NCBI GenBank assembly: GCA_903873295.1
Contig: CAIQNV010000099.1
Span: 1-43,229 of the forward strand
DNA: 43,229 bases
Reading direction: 5' to 3'
Origin: an uncultured Elusimicrobia bacterium
GTDB lineage: Bacteria; Elusimicrobiota; Elusimicrobia; Elusimicrobiales; UBA9959
The notes under the pieces are model-generated. The model did not search any database. It was not told the origin of the DNA and saw only the letters and a program-made list of their open reading frames with translations. A program made the position numbers and the translations under genes. Shown one piece after another: positions 31,813-38,564 of the stretch; positions within the stretch are counted from its first letter, which is position 1, and each line of letters starts with the position of its first letter.

Positions 31813-33729
31813 ATGCGCAGACTAATTATATTTGCCGCCGCCCTGGGATTGGCGGTTCTAACCGGCGGACCCGCTTACGCCGACGGGACCGCCAGCCTTC
31901 AGTTCAGCGTGGCCGCCCCGGACCCCGTGATGGCGGGGTCGGAGGTAATGTTCCAGACCCTGGTGGTGAATACCGGCGCCGCCCCCTGGCCGCGCGGCAC
32001 CTATTACTGGGTGGCCGAGGTTTACGTGATTGAAGGCGAGGACAGGAAGTTCGTGGCGCAGACCGAGCCGCTCAGTCCTCCGGAAGATGTGGCCAAAGGC
32101 GCTGCGCACGGTGTGCAGATCCCCTACCTGGTGCCCGAGATCTTCAGCGGACGCCGGCTGCTTTACCGGGCTTTCCTGGTGGTGGACGGCAAGCGCATAC
32201 TTGAGACCGAATACAGGGGCTTCCAGGTCATAGAGCGGGAGTTCAAGCCGCCGCCCGAGCAGAATATGCGGCTGGGCGGAGACATCTCCTTCACCTATAA
32301 AAATTCCAACCAGGGAGGCTGGGACAACCACCAGGGCATAACCTCCGCCAATATCGTGGGCAAGGTGAAACAATCTTCTTTCATTTTTAACACCTATCTG
32401 GTGCACACTTACCACCGGCCCATAACGCCCAACCTCATCTTCCTTAATTATTACGCGCCCTGGGGCACTTTAAGCCTGGGCGATGTTTCGCCGTCGCTCA
32501 CCCCGCTTTCCATGGAGAGCCAGGGCATGCGCGGCGCGGCTTTCGAGCGGACCAGGGATAAGCTCTCCTGGACGGCCCTGGTCGGGCGCATAATTTCTCC
32601 GGAGGAACCGACGCTGACCACCGCGGGCCGCCTATCGCGCTATGCGGGCGGCTTAAAGGTTTCCTATCAGGCCAGGACGAACCTGCGCATCTCGGTGGAC
32701 ACCGTGCTGAGCCGCGACGACGAGTATTCCGTAACGCAGGACACCCGGGCGGCGGTGCTGCTGCCGCAGGAGAGCCTGGTTTACGGAGCTATGGCGGAGT
32801 GGAAAGTGAACCCGAAGCTGTCTTATATGGGCGACCTGCAGGCCAGCGCCTATAAAGCGGACACTGACGCGCCCGGAGCCAAAAGCGGCACGGCCTGGAA
32901 GCAGGAGCTTAAGTGGCGCAATAAAGGCTTTTCGGCCAGGGCGGCCTATTCGCGGGTGGGCGCCAAGTTCGTTTCTTTCGCCAGCCCCTCGGTGATCTCA
33001 GACCGGAACACGCTGGACGCCGAGGCGGGCGTTCCGCTGTCGGACAGGAGCAGCCTGGCCCTGAACTATAATACTTATACCGACAATCTGGAGAACGATC
33101 CCGCCAAGACCACCACCAAGCAGACGCAGACCAGCCTTTCCAACACTACGCGCGTTTTCACCGGCACGCTGCTGACCGCGTCCTATATGACCAATACTTC
33201 GCTGGGCAAGCCCGCGACCGTGCAGGACAATAAGACCACCACGCTGAGCTTTTCGGTGATGCAGCCGGTGGGCGTTCATAATTTAAACGGCACTTTCCAG
33301 TCCAGCGTCTTCACCGACAATACCGGGTTCTCGCCCGATCTGAACACCTCGCTTATTTCCCTGAGCGGCTCGTTCAAAGTGTCACCCCGGCTGTCGGCCT
33401 CGGCCGGCCTTGTGAGCTCGAACACAAAGGACAAGGTGAATTCCTCAACGGCCAGGAACAACACCGTCAACGCCAATGTGGCTTACTCCATGCCGAAACG
33501 CTCGCTGGCTTTCCAGTGCTGGACGGCCATCTCTTCCGGCAGGAACAACTCGCCCGTAATGCCGTCCGAAACCGGCACGCGGTCGCTTAATCTTGAAACT
33601 ATCTGGCTTAAGAGCCGCAGTTCCAAGATCACCTTCGGCGCGGGGATGCTTTCCAAGACCGATAAATATAATCCGGCCATAGAGGGCACGGAGCTGAGCC
33701 TGCTGACCAGATACAATTATTCCTTTTAA
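31813..33729 (+). CDS. Outer-membrane beta-barrel protein with N-terminal Ig-like domain
   Basis: A 638-residue protein with a signal peptide (MRRLIIFAAALGLAVLTGGPAYA). Residues about 27-140 form an Ig/CARDB-like domain (PDPVMAGSEVMFQTLVVNTG; IPYLVPEIFSGRRLLYRAFL). From about residue 150 the sequence consists of regularly spaced amphipathic strands rich in aromatic, Thr and Asn residues (GDISFTYKNSNQGGWDN; NLIFLNYYAPWGTLSLGDVS). It ends in LLTRYNYSF with a terminal Phe, as in large BAM-inserted barrels. No TonB box, plug or known porin motif was recognised. Its place after the PorV-like gene suggests it belongs to the same envelope assembly. Exact function unknown. Confidence 0.8.
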   Translation: MRRLIIFAAALGLAVLTGGPAYADGTASLQFSVAAPDPVMAGSEVMFQTLVVNTGAAPWPRGTYYWVAEVYVIEGEDRKFVAQTEPLSPPEDVAKGAAHGVQIPYLVPEIFSGRRLLYRAFLVVDGKRILETEYRGFQVIEREFKPPPEQNMRLGGDISFTYKNSNQGGWDNHQGITSANIVGKVKQSSFIFNTYLVHTYHRPITPNLIFLNYYAPWGTLSLGDVSPSLTPLSMESQGMRGAAFERTRDKLSWTALVGRIISPEEPTLTTAGRLSRYAGGLKVSYQARTNLRISVDTVLSRDDEYSVTQDTRAAVLLPQESLVYGAMAEWKVNPKLSYMGDLQASAYKADTDAPGAKSGTAWKQELKWRNKGFSARAAYSRVGAKFVSFASPSVISDRNTLDAEAGVPLSDRSSLALNYNTYTDNLENDPAKTTTKQTQTSLSNTTRVFTGTLLTASYMTNTSLGKPATVQDNKTTTLSFSVMQPVGVHNLNGTFQSSVFTDNTGFSPDLNTSLISLSGSFKVSPRLSASAGLVSSNTKDKVNSSTARNNTVNANVAYSMPKRSLAFQCWTAISSGRNNSPVMPSETGTRSLNLETIWLKSRSSKITFGAGMLSKTDKYNPAIEGTELSLLTRYNYSF

Positions 33730-33767
33730 GAGGCCGGGGCTGAGGGGCGGCGGTGTATAAAGGAATA

Positions 33768-33787
33768 CATGTATACAGGTATACATG
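33768..33787 (+). promoter_or_regulatory. Perfect palindrome overlapping the -35 box of the next gene (candidate operator)
   Basis: CATGTATAC-AG-GTATACATG: two perfect 9-bp arms around a 2-bp centre. Its right end overlaps the proposed -35 hexamer at 33786. The AT-rich sequence and placement suit binding of a dimeric regulator rather than termination, because it lacks GC-rich arms and an immediate T run. Confidence 0.6.
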
Positions 33788-33814
33788 GACTTTTGTGTTA
33801 CTGGGCGGTATAAT
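33786..33814 (+). promoter_or_regulatory. Sigma70-type promoter for the gene at 33912
   Basis: A consensus TATAAT at 33809-33814, 17 bp after TGGACT (33786-33791), which matches TTGACA at four of six positions. It lies about 100 bp before the start codon in the 182-bp gap after the previous gene. Confidence 0.6.
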
Positions 33815-33911
33815 TTGGTATATTATTCTGAACTTGGCAGTAAGGGGCCGGGGAACACGCATAAAAAAGTTACCGGGCTTGTGGAACACTAAATAAAAGA
33901 AGGGGTAAACT

Positions 33912-35135
33912 ATGAAAAAAACAATGCTGGCAGCTAGTTTAATATGCGGTGTTTTCCTTATGGCGCAGTCTGCTTTCGCTTATGACTACCTGTGGAACGG
34001 TGCCGCTCACACAAACTCGCTGGTCACCAAGAGCAAACTTAATGTCGACGCTTACCTGCCCTGGAGCTCGGGCGGTTCGGCTAAAGCCATGGGTATGGGC
34101 GGCGCTTTCACCGCTGTGGCCAATGACCTGGGCGGCGCCGTTGAGTATAACCCGGCCGGTCTTACCCAGTTGGAGCACGTTAATATCTCGGCCCTTGCCA
34201 TCTCAAGGCGCAGCACCGGCTTAAACGCTGCCGGTAAAAAAACCTCTGAATGGGACTCTGTTCTCACGCAGGCCGGAGCCGCTATAAGGCTTGGCCCGCT
34301 GGCCTTTGCCGTCAGCCGCAAGCAGCCCGAAAATGCGTCAACCTATATGACCTTCGGCAGGGCGCAGCATAATATCTACGCGCCGGATGGCTGGACCATG
34401 GGTTACACTACCTATGGTGATATGCTTGACACTGACAAACTCAAAACTACGGTGCTTACCGGAGCCATTAAGCTCGGCAAGCTCTCTCTGGGCGCCAACT
34501 ATAACAGCATAAAAGGCGATATAACCCGCTTACAGTATGGCGTGAATGCGAACAATCCCGGGGCAGCCAACAATTACTTCCACGGCCTGGAGAAAGTTAC
34601 CTTCGACGGTTATACCATGGACGCCGGCGCGCTGATGAATATGGGCGCGTTCCGTCTTGGCGCCGCCGCCAAGAACTTCAAAGGCAGTGTAGACCTGAAG
34701 CGTAATATCGTTTGGCAGGACAACTTCGATGTCGGCGGCGGCAATCCCTGGAACTGGGTTTCCCCGACAATGAGCGAGACCGTTACCAAGTTCGCCCCCA
34801 CCACCACCGTCGGTGCAGCCCTTATACTGGGTAAAGTATTCACTGTGGGCGCGGATTATGTCTCGATCAAGCTGGTAGACAGCAAGAAGACGCAGGCCAG
34901 GCTCGGCGCCGAGCTTGCCGTCGTTCCCGGCTTCCTTTTCGCCCGCGGCGGCGTGAAGAGGGACCTCAAGAATAAGATAGACAACCAGGACAATAAGGTC
35001 GATGAATATTTCATCGGCGCCGGCTTGAAGATGCTGGTCCTTACGGTGGACGCTTCCGCCTCCCTGGCTTCAGCTAAAGCGGGCTCGTCCGGAGACAATA
35101 TGACGGCCGGCGTCAGCGCTACCCTGAAGTTCTAA
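33912..35135 (+). CDS. PorV/FadL-like outer-membrane protein
   Basis: A 407-residue protein with a signal peptide (MKKTMLAASLICGVFLMAQS...AFA). The N-terminal region SSGGSAKAMGMGGAFTAVAN, then DLGGAVEYNPAGL, is the same pattern as in the PorV-like protein at 30762 and also recalls the start of FadL-type transporters. Strand-rich sequence follows and ends AGVSATLKF with a terminal Phe. AAGGGG lies just before the ATG at good spacing. Unlike its upstream neighbours it has a consensus promoter and candidate operator of its own, and a strong terminator follows, so it can be expressed separately and perhaps abundantly. Cargo is unknown (hydrophobic substrate uptake, or T9SS-like shuttling). Confidence 0.8.
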   Translation: MKKTMLAASLICGVFLMAQSAFAYDYLWNGAAHTNSLVTKSKLNVDAYLPWSSGGSAKAMGMGGAFTAVANDLGGAVEYNPAGLTQLEHVNISALAISRRSTGLNAAGKKTSEWDSVLTQAGAAIRLGPLAFAVSRKQPENASTYMTFGRAQHNIYAPDGWTMGYTTYGDMLDTDKLKTTVLTGAIKLGKLSLGANYNSIKGDITRLQYGVNANNPGAANNYFHGLEKVTFDGYTMDAGALMNMGAFRLGAAAKNFKGSVDLKRNIVWQDNFDVGGGNPWNWVSPTMSETVTKFAPTTTVGAALILGKVFTVGADYVSIKLVDSKKTQARLGAELAVVPGFLFARGGVKRDLKNKIDNQDNKVDEYFIGAGLKMLVLTVDASASLASAKAGSSGDNMTAGVSATLKF

Positions 35136-35143
35136 ATGGGTAA

Positions 35144-35159
35144 GGCGGGTCGACCCGCC
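35144..35159. repeat. 16-bp perfect GC-rich palindrome
   Basis: GGCGGGTC joined directly to GACCCGCC, just after the stop at 35135 and just before the terminator hairpin. It may extend the terminator structure. Confidence 0.5.
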
Positions 35160-35162
35160 GCG

Positions 35163-35204
35163 CGATCCCCTCTTCTCCGCAAGGAAAGGAGGGGATCGTT
35201 TTTT
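35163..35204 (+). terminator. Strong intrinsic terminator
   Basis: Ten-base arms CGATCCCCTC (35163-35172) and GAGGGGATCG (35189-35198), followed by six Ts. It terminates plus-strand transcription of the envelope cluster and ends two bases before the stop codon of the convergent minus-strand gene. Confidence 0.9.
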
Positions 35205-35206
35205 GG

Positions 35207-35944
35207 TCAGTCGAATTCGGTGAGGTTTTTGCGGTATTTCAGGGGGACGTTCTGCCGCTGGAGTTTTGGGTTTATTCTTTCTTTGATGGCGGCGGTCTTG
35301 AAAAAGTGTTTCCAAAGCTCCCGCACCTCCGCTTCTTTGCCGTCCTCCAGAAGGCGTGCGGAGGCCAGCGGGGCGTAAACAAGTTTTCCTTTGAAATACA
35401 GCGCGGCGTTATTGCGCCGGGAGTCGTGAATTACCCAGTTGAAGGTTCCCAGCCGCGCCCGGAAATGCGGGGCCAGCAGCGGCAGGATATTATGGTCGGG
35501 CTCTATTTTTGAGTAAAGCGTCTTATCCGCCAGCTCCTTGAACCTTACAAAGCCCTTGAAGCGGTGCGCCTCGCCGCCTACTCTGGCCGAAAGGCCGTGC
35601 ACTTTCTTTACCCTGTCGTCGGCCAGCATATTGTCGGCGGCGGGGCCTTTCGCGGCCAGCAGCTTCACATATTCCAATATAGCCGTTTCCGCGCCGGGGG
35701 CTTCCGAAAGGAAGGCGAAGCGGAGATGCTGCCAGGATTCCGCCGAGCCCCGGCTTTCGACCAGGTCCCGGGCGGCCGCCGCTTTTTGCGGATCGCTGCC
35801 GGCCTTTATAAATTCGGAAAAAAGCCCGGCCTCCGCCGCGGCTTCTTTAACTATGGCAGAATCCGGCAGGTTTTTCTCAACGGCCAAAGCCAGCGCCGTT
35901 AAAAATCCTTCAAAAGAGCCGTCGTAAGTATAGGTCACGCTCAT
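35207..35944 (-). CDS. DUF4130 / TIGR03915-type putative DNA metabolism protein
   Basis: A 245-residue protein. It begins VTYTYDGSFEGFLTAL, the typical start of the TIGR03915 family. Later family-like segments are RFKGFVRFKEL, YSKIEPDHNILPLLAPHFRA and WVIHDSRRNNAALYFKG. In many genomes this protein accompanies, or is fused to, a uracil-DNA-glycosylase-family domain and is paired with a TIGR03916 radical SAM protein; here it is free-standing. It overlaps the upstream radical SAM gene by four bases (ATGA read on the minus strand, 35941-35944), showing a two-gene operon. Its biochemical role is not established; DNA repair or modification is the family prediction. Confidence 0.85.
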   Translation of the reverse strand: MSVTYTYDGSFEGFLTALALAVEKNLPDSAIVKEAAAEAGLFSEFIKAGSDPQKAAAARDLVESRGSAESWQHLRFAFLSEAPGAETAILEYVKLLAAKGPAADNMLADDRVKKVHGLSARVGGEAHRFKGFVRFKELADKTLYSKIEPDHNILPLLAPHFRARLGTFNWVIHDSRRNNAALYFKGKLVYAPLASARLLEDGKEAEVRELWKHFFKTAAIKERINPKLQRQNVPLKYRKNLTEFD

Positions 35945-37221
35945 ATTTGGCCCGTCACGGTTTCGGTCAGGCCGGCCTTTACCAGGGCGGCCTCGCCGAA
36001 CAGGTCCAATTGGCCGTTGGGATTTTTATGCTCAAGCAGCTTTATCTTTATAGCTTCTTCGCTTTCCTTTTTTAAGCCGCCGTATTTGCCGCCCGCCGTT
36101 ACAAAATAAATAGCGCGCTTCATCACCACGCCCAGCTTTTTAAGGTCGTCCAGGCTCAGGGGGGCCGCGCGCCGCGCCCGCAGAATGCGCTTCGCCGAGG
36201 TTACGCCGATGCCGGGCGCCCGCAAAATTTCCTCATAGGAGGCCTTGTTGACCTCAAGGGGGAAAAGGTGCAGGTTATTAAGCGCCCAGACCGTCTTGGG
36301 GTCGAACGAGAGATCGAGCGAGGGGTGTTTCTCGTCCAGCAGCTCATCGGCGGTGAAGCCGTAAAAGCGCAGCAGCCAGTCGGCCTGGTAAAGGCGGTGC
36401 TCGCGCAGCAAAGGCGGATCGAGCAGGGCGGGCAGCCGGCTGTCTTTAATAATGGGCACGAAGGCGGAATAGTAAACCCGCTTCAGGCGCATTTTATCGT
36501 AGAGGGCCTCGCTCAGCTTTATGATCTCGCGGTCGGTTTCGGGCGTGGCGCCTATGATAAGCTGGGTGCTTTGCCCGGCCGGGGCGAATGCGGGGGAGCT
36601 TTTGATAGAGCGGCGCTCGTCCTTCGAGTCGGAAATTTTCCGCGCCAGGCGGCTCATGGGCCCCAGCACGGTAGCTTTAGTCTTACCCGGGGCCAGCAGG
36701 CGCAGGCTCTTGTCGGTGGGCAGCTCGATGTTGACGCTCACGCGGTCGGCCCAGAGGCCGGCCTGATCGATCAGCGCCTGGTCCGCGCCGGGGATAACTT
36801 TCAGGTGCACATAGCCGTTGAAGCGGAAGACCTGCCGCAGCTTGCGCACCGCCTCCAGCATCAGCTCCATGGTGCGATCGGGCGAGACGGTTACGCCGGA
36901 GCTGAGGAACAGCCCTTCTATATAATTCCTTTTATAGAACTCGAAGGTGAGGCCGGCTATTTCGTCCGGGGTCAGGATGGCTTTGGGGGTGTCGTTCGTG
37001 CGGCGGTTCACGCAGTAGGCGCAGTCGTAGACGCATTCGTTGGTCATCAATATTTTTAAAAGGGAAATGCAGCGCCCGTCGGCCGTCCAGCTGTGGCAGA
37101 CGCCGCTCAGATGAGCCGCGCCCGTGCCGCCGGCGCCGCCCCGGTCGGAGCCGCTTGAGGCGCAGGAGGCGTCATACTTGGCTGAATCAGCCAGTATTTC
37201 CAATTTTTTCTGTAGCTCCAT
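35941..37221 (-). CDS. Putative DNA modification/repair radical SAM protein (TIGR03916-like)
   Basis: A 426-residue protein. The start MELQKKLEILADSAKYDASC matches the family N-terminus. The radical SAM cluster motif is C63-x3-C67-x2-C70 (NECVYDCAYCVNRR). A family segment is seen at SGVCHSWTADGRCISLLKIL. The C-terminal part contains a helix-hairpin-helix DNA-binding motif (ILRAPGIGVTSAKRIL), which fits a DNA substrate. It is translationally coupled to the DUF4130 protein. It would use a [4Fe-4S] cluster and SAM. The substrate is unknown. No Shine-Dalgarno sequence is evident before the ATG; a TAGACT about 10 bases upstream could be a -10 box of a nearly leaderless transcript. Confidence 0.9.
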   Translation of the reverse strand: MELQKKLEILADSAKYDASCASSGSDRGGAGGTGAAHLSGVCHSWTADGRCISLLKILMTNECVYDCAYCVNRRTNDTPKAILTPDEIAGLTFEFYKRNYIEGLFLSSGVTVSPDRTMELMLEAVRKLRQVFRFNGYVHLKVIPGADQALIDQAGLWADRVSVNIELPTDKSLRLLAPGKTKATVLGPMSRLARKISDSKDERRSIKSSPAFAPAGQSTQLIIGATPETDREIIKLSEALYDKMRLKRVYYSAFVPIIKDSRLPALLDPPLLREHRLYQADWLLRFYGFTADELLDEKHPSLDLSFDPKTVWALNNLHLFPLEVNKASYEEILRAPGIGVTSAKRILRARRAAPLSLDDLKKLGVVMKRAIYFVTAGGKYGGLKKESEEAIKIKLLEHKNPNGQLDLFGEAALVKAGLTETVTGQI

Positions 37222-37242
37222 ATAAACAGTCTAGCAGACGAC

Positions 37243-37262
37243 CCCGACAAGGGCCTGTCGGG
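37243..37262. repeat. Inverted repeat in the leader of the radical SAM gene
   Basis: CCCGACA, six-base loop, TGTCGGG: perfect 7-bp arms starting 22 bp before the minus-strand start codon. A second, imperfect inverted repeat (37274-37293) lies beyond it. No T run follows on the minus strand. Could be a regulatory hairpin or operator. Confidence 0.4.
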
Positions 37263-37305
37263 ATAAATCCGCAAAATCCGGCGCTTCCGGGTTTATTATG
37301 GGGAC

Positions 37306-37428
37306 GGGCCGCTCATGGGGTTGCCCATTCCGCCGCGCAGGAACCGTTGCGCGGTTCCCCCCAGCCGGGATAATCAGGCTGGGGCCCCCCTCCCCAACGC
37401 GGCTCCAGCGCAACCCCATGACCGGCCC
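37306..37428 (+). repeat. Palindromic repeat element with 19-bp terminal inverted repeats, copy 1
   Basis: 123 bp bounded by GGGCCGCTCATGGGGTTGC (37306-37324) and GCAACCCCATGACCGGCCC (37410-37428); 18 of 19 positions pair. Inside are a GGAACCG/CGGTTCC hairpin and a tip hairpin CCCCAGCC/GGCTGGGG (37359-37384). The reverse complement of 40544-40653 is the same element with a different tip. It fills most of the 313-bp gap between the divergent radical SAM and EamA genes. No transposase is inside. Confidence 0.85.
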
Positions 37429-37479
37429 GCGGCTGTTTGATGCCCGGCAGGCGCAGTATTTTATCGGATTACAGGGCAT

Positions 37480-37508
37480 TTAACCGCGCGGAATTATTTG
37501 TATATTAT
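37480..37508 (+). promoter_or_regulatory. Possible promoter for the EamA transporter gene
   Basis: TTAACC (37480-37485), 17-bp spacer, TATTAT (37503-37508), about 27 bp before the ATG at 37535. GGAAAGGG lies between as a ribosome-binding site. The -35 match is moderate. Confidence 0.4.
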
Positions 37509-37534
37509 AGCTGAGCACACCGGAAAGGGCAACC

Positions 37535-38410
37535 ATGGAAAAAGTATATATCTACGCGCTGGCGGCCAACCTGAGTTTCGCTTTCGGCGTGCAGTTCTTC
37601 ACCCATTACGCCAGGAAGCTCTCCAGCCTCTGGGTCAACTGCTTCAAAGCCGCCGTAGCCGCGGCCCTGTTCGCCCTGACCATAGCTTTCCAGGGCGGCT
37701 TCCACGCGATCAGTCTCCCCTGCGCCGCCCTGTTTTTCGTCTCCGGCGCCCTGGGCCTGGGCCTGGCCGATATCTTCCTGATAAAATCCTTCTCGCTTAT
37801 GGGCCCGGGCCGCACCATGCTGCTTTTCGGCTTTCAGCCCCTGGTGATAGGCGTGCTGAGCTATTTCGCCTTCGGGCAGGCGGTGGACGCCAGGAAATTC
37901 CTGGCCATCCTGTTCTTCGTGGTCTGCCTTTTCATCTTCTCGCTGGAGTCCTTCCGGAAGCACGGCCACTGGAACGCGAAGGCCACCCTGTTCGCGCTTT
38001 GCGGCATAATCCTGGACGGCCTGGGCGTGCTGCTCACCCGCTATGTTTTCAACAATTCCCCCGGCATAGGCACCACCGAGGGCAATTTCTACCGGGCGCT
38101 CGGCGCGCTGCTGCTGTTCGCGCTGCTTTCCCGGCTGAAGCCGTTCCGGTTCTTCGGGAAACTGAAAGCGCTGTCTTCCCGGAGCCTGCTGTGGATAACG
38201 CTCGGCTCCGTAGCCGACACCTACCTGTCGCTGATGTTCTATCTGAGCGCTATCCGGTACGCCGGCGCGCTGGCCGCCGTTTCCGGCATAGCCATCACCG
38301 GCACTATTTTCGCCTCGGCGTTCGAATGCGCCGCGGAGAGGAAGCCGCCCTCCGCCTATCTGCTGGTCTCGTTCGTCTTTTTCCTGGCGGGAATGAGCTT
38401 TCTTTTTTGA
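37535..38410 (+). CDS. EamA/DMT-superfamily membrane transporter
   Basis: A 291-residue protein with about ten hydrophobic segments in two similar halves, the usual size and layout of EamA-type drug/metabolite transporters. Recognisable points include the first helix IYALAANLSFAFGVQFFTHY, the conserved basic spot after it (ARKLSSLWVNCFKAAVAAAL), and FVSGALGLGLADIFLIKSFS at helices 3-4. The second half has TLGSVADTYLSLMFYLSAIR and the final SFVFFLAGMSFLF. Substrate unknown; exporters of amino acids or metabolites are common in the family. A longer reading frame over the same region in another phase (37498-38460) is highly Arg/Pro-rich and is not a gene. The gene is followed at 150 bp by a histidine kinase, but co-function is not evident. 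Confidence 0.85.
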   Translation: MEKVYIYALAANLSFAFGVQFFTHYARKLSSLWVNCFKAAVAAALFALTIAFQGGFHAISLPCAALFFVSGALGLGLADIFLIKSFSLMGPGRTMLLFGFQPLVIGVLSYFAFGQAVDARKFLAILFFVVCLFIFSLESFRKHGHWNAKATLFALCGIILDGLGVLLTRYVFNNSPGIGTTEGNFYRALGALLLFALLSRLKPFRFFGKLKALSSRSLLWITLGSVADTYLSLMFYLSAIRYAGALAAVSGIAITGTIFASAFECAAERKPPSAYLLVSFVFFLAGMSFLF

Positions 38411-38510
38411 GCCGGGCCGGGAAAAAGTTTATAAGGAAGCCTCTACTTTTGTATTATTAAGGGTAGGATATATTTACGCGGATTTTTCAGGGCAGGAAGC
38501 GACAGCAATA

Positions 38511-38564
38511 ATGAAAGAATTTACGCTAACCGCAGCCAAACGCATACCGGAGCCGCTCCTATGA
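38511..38564 (+). CDS. Possible 17-codon leader ORF coupled to the histidine kinase gene
   Basis: ATG at 38511 opens a short frame encoding MKEFTLTAAKRIPEPLL, whose TGA overlaps the kinase ATG (ATGA, 38561-38564). AGGAAG at 38494-38499 is a possible ribosome-binding site, with rather long spacing. It may couple translation of the kinase, or be chance. Confidence 0.3.
   Translation: MKEFTLTAAKRIPEPLL

Noticed and set aside
37498-38460. 320-codon plus-strand frame overlapping the EamA transporter
   Set aside because: Its product is Arg/Pro/Gly-rich with no domain, while the overlapping frame at 37535 encodes a clear ten-helix transporter. Long alternate frames are common in GC-rich DNA.
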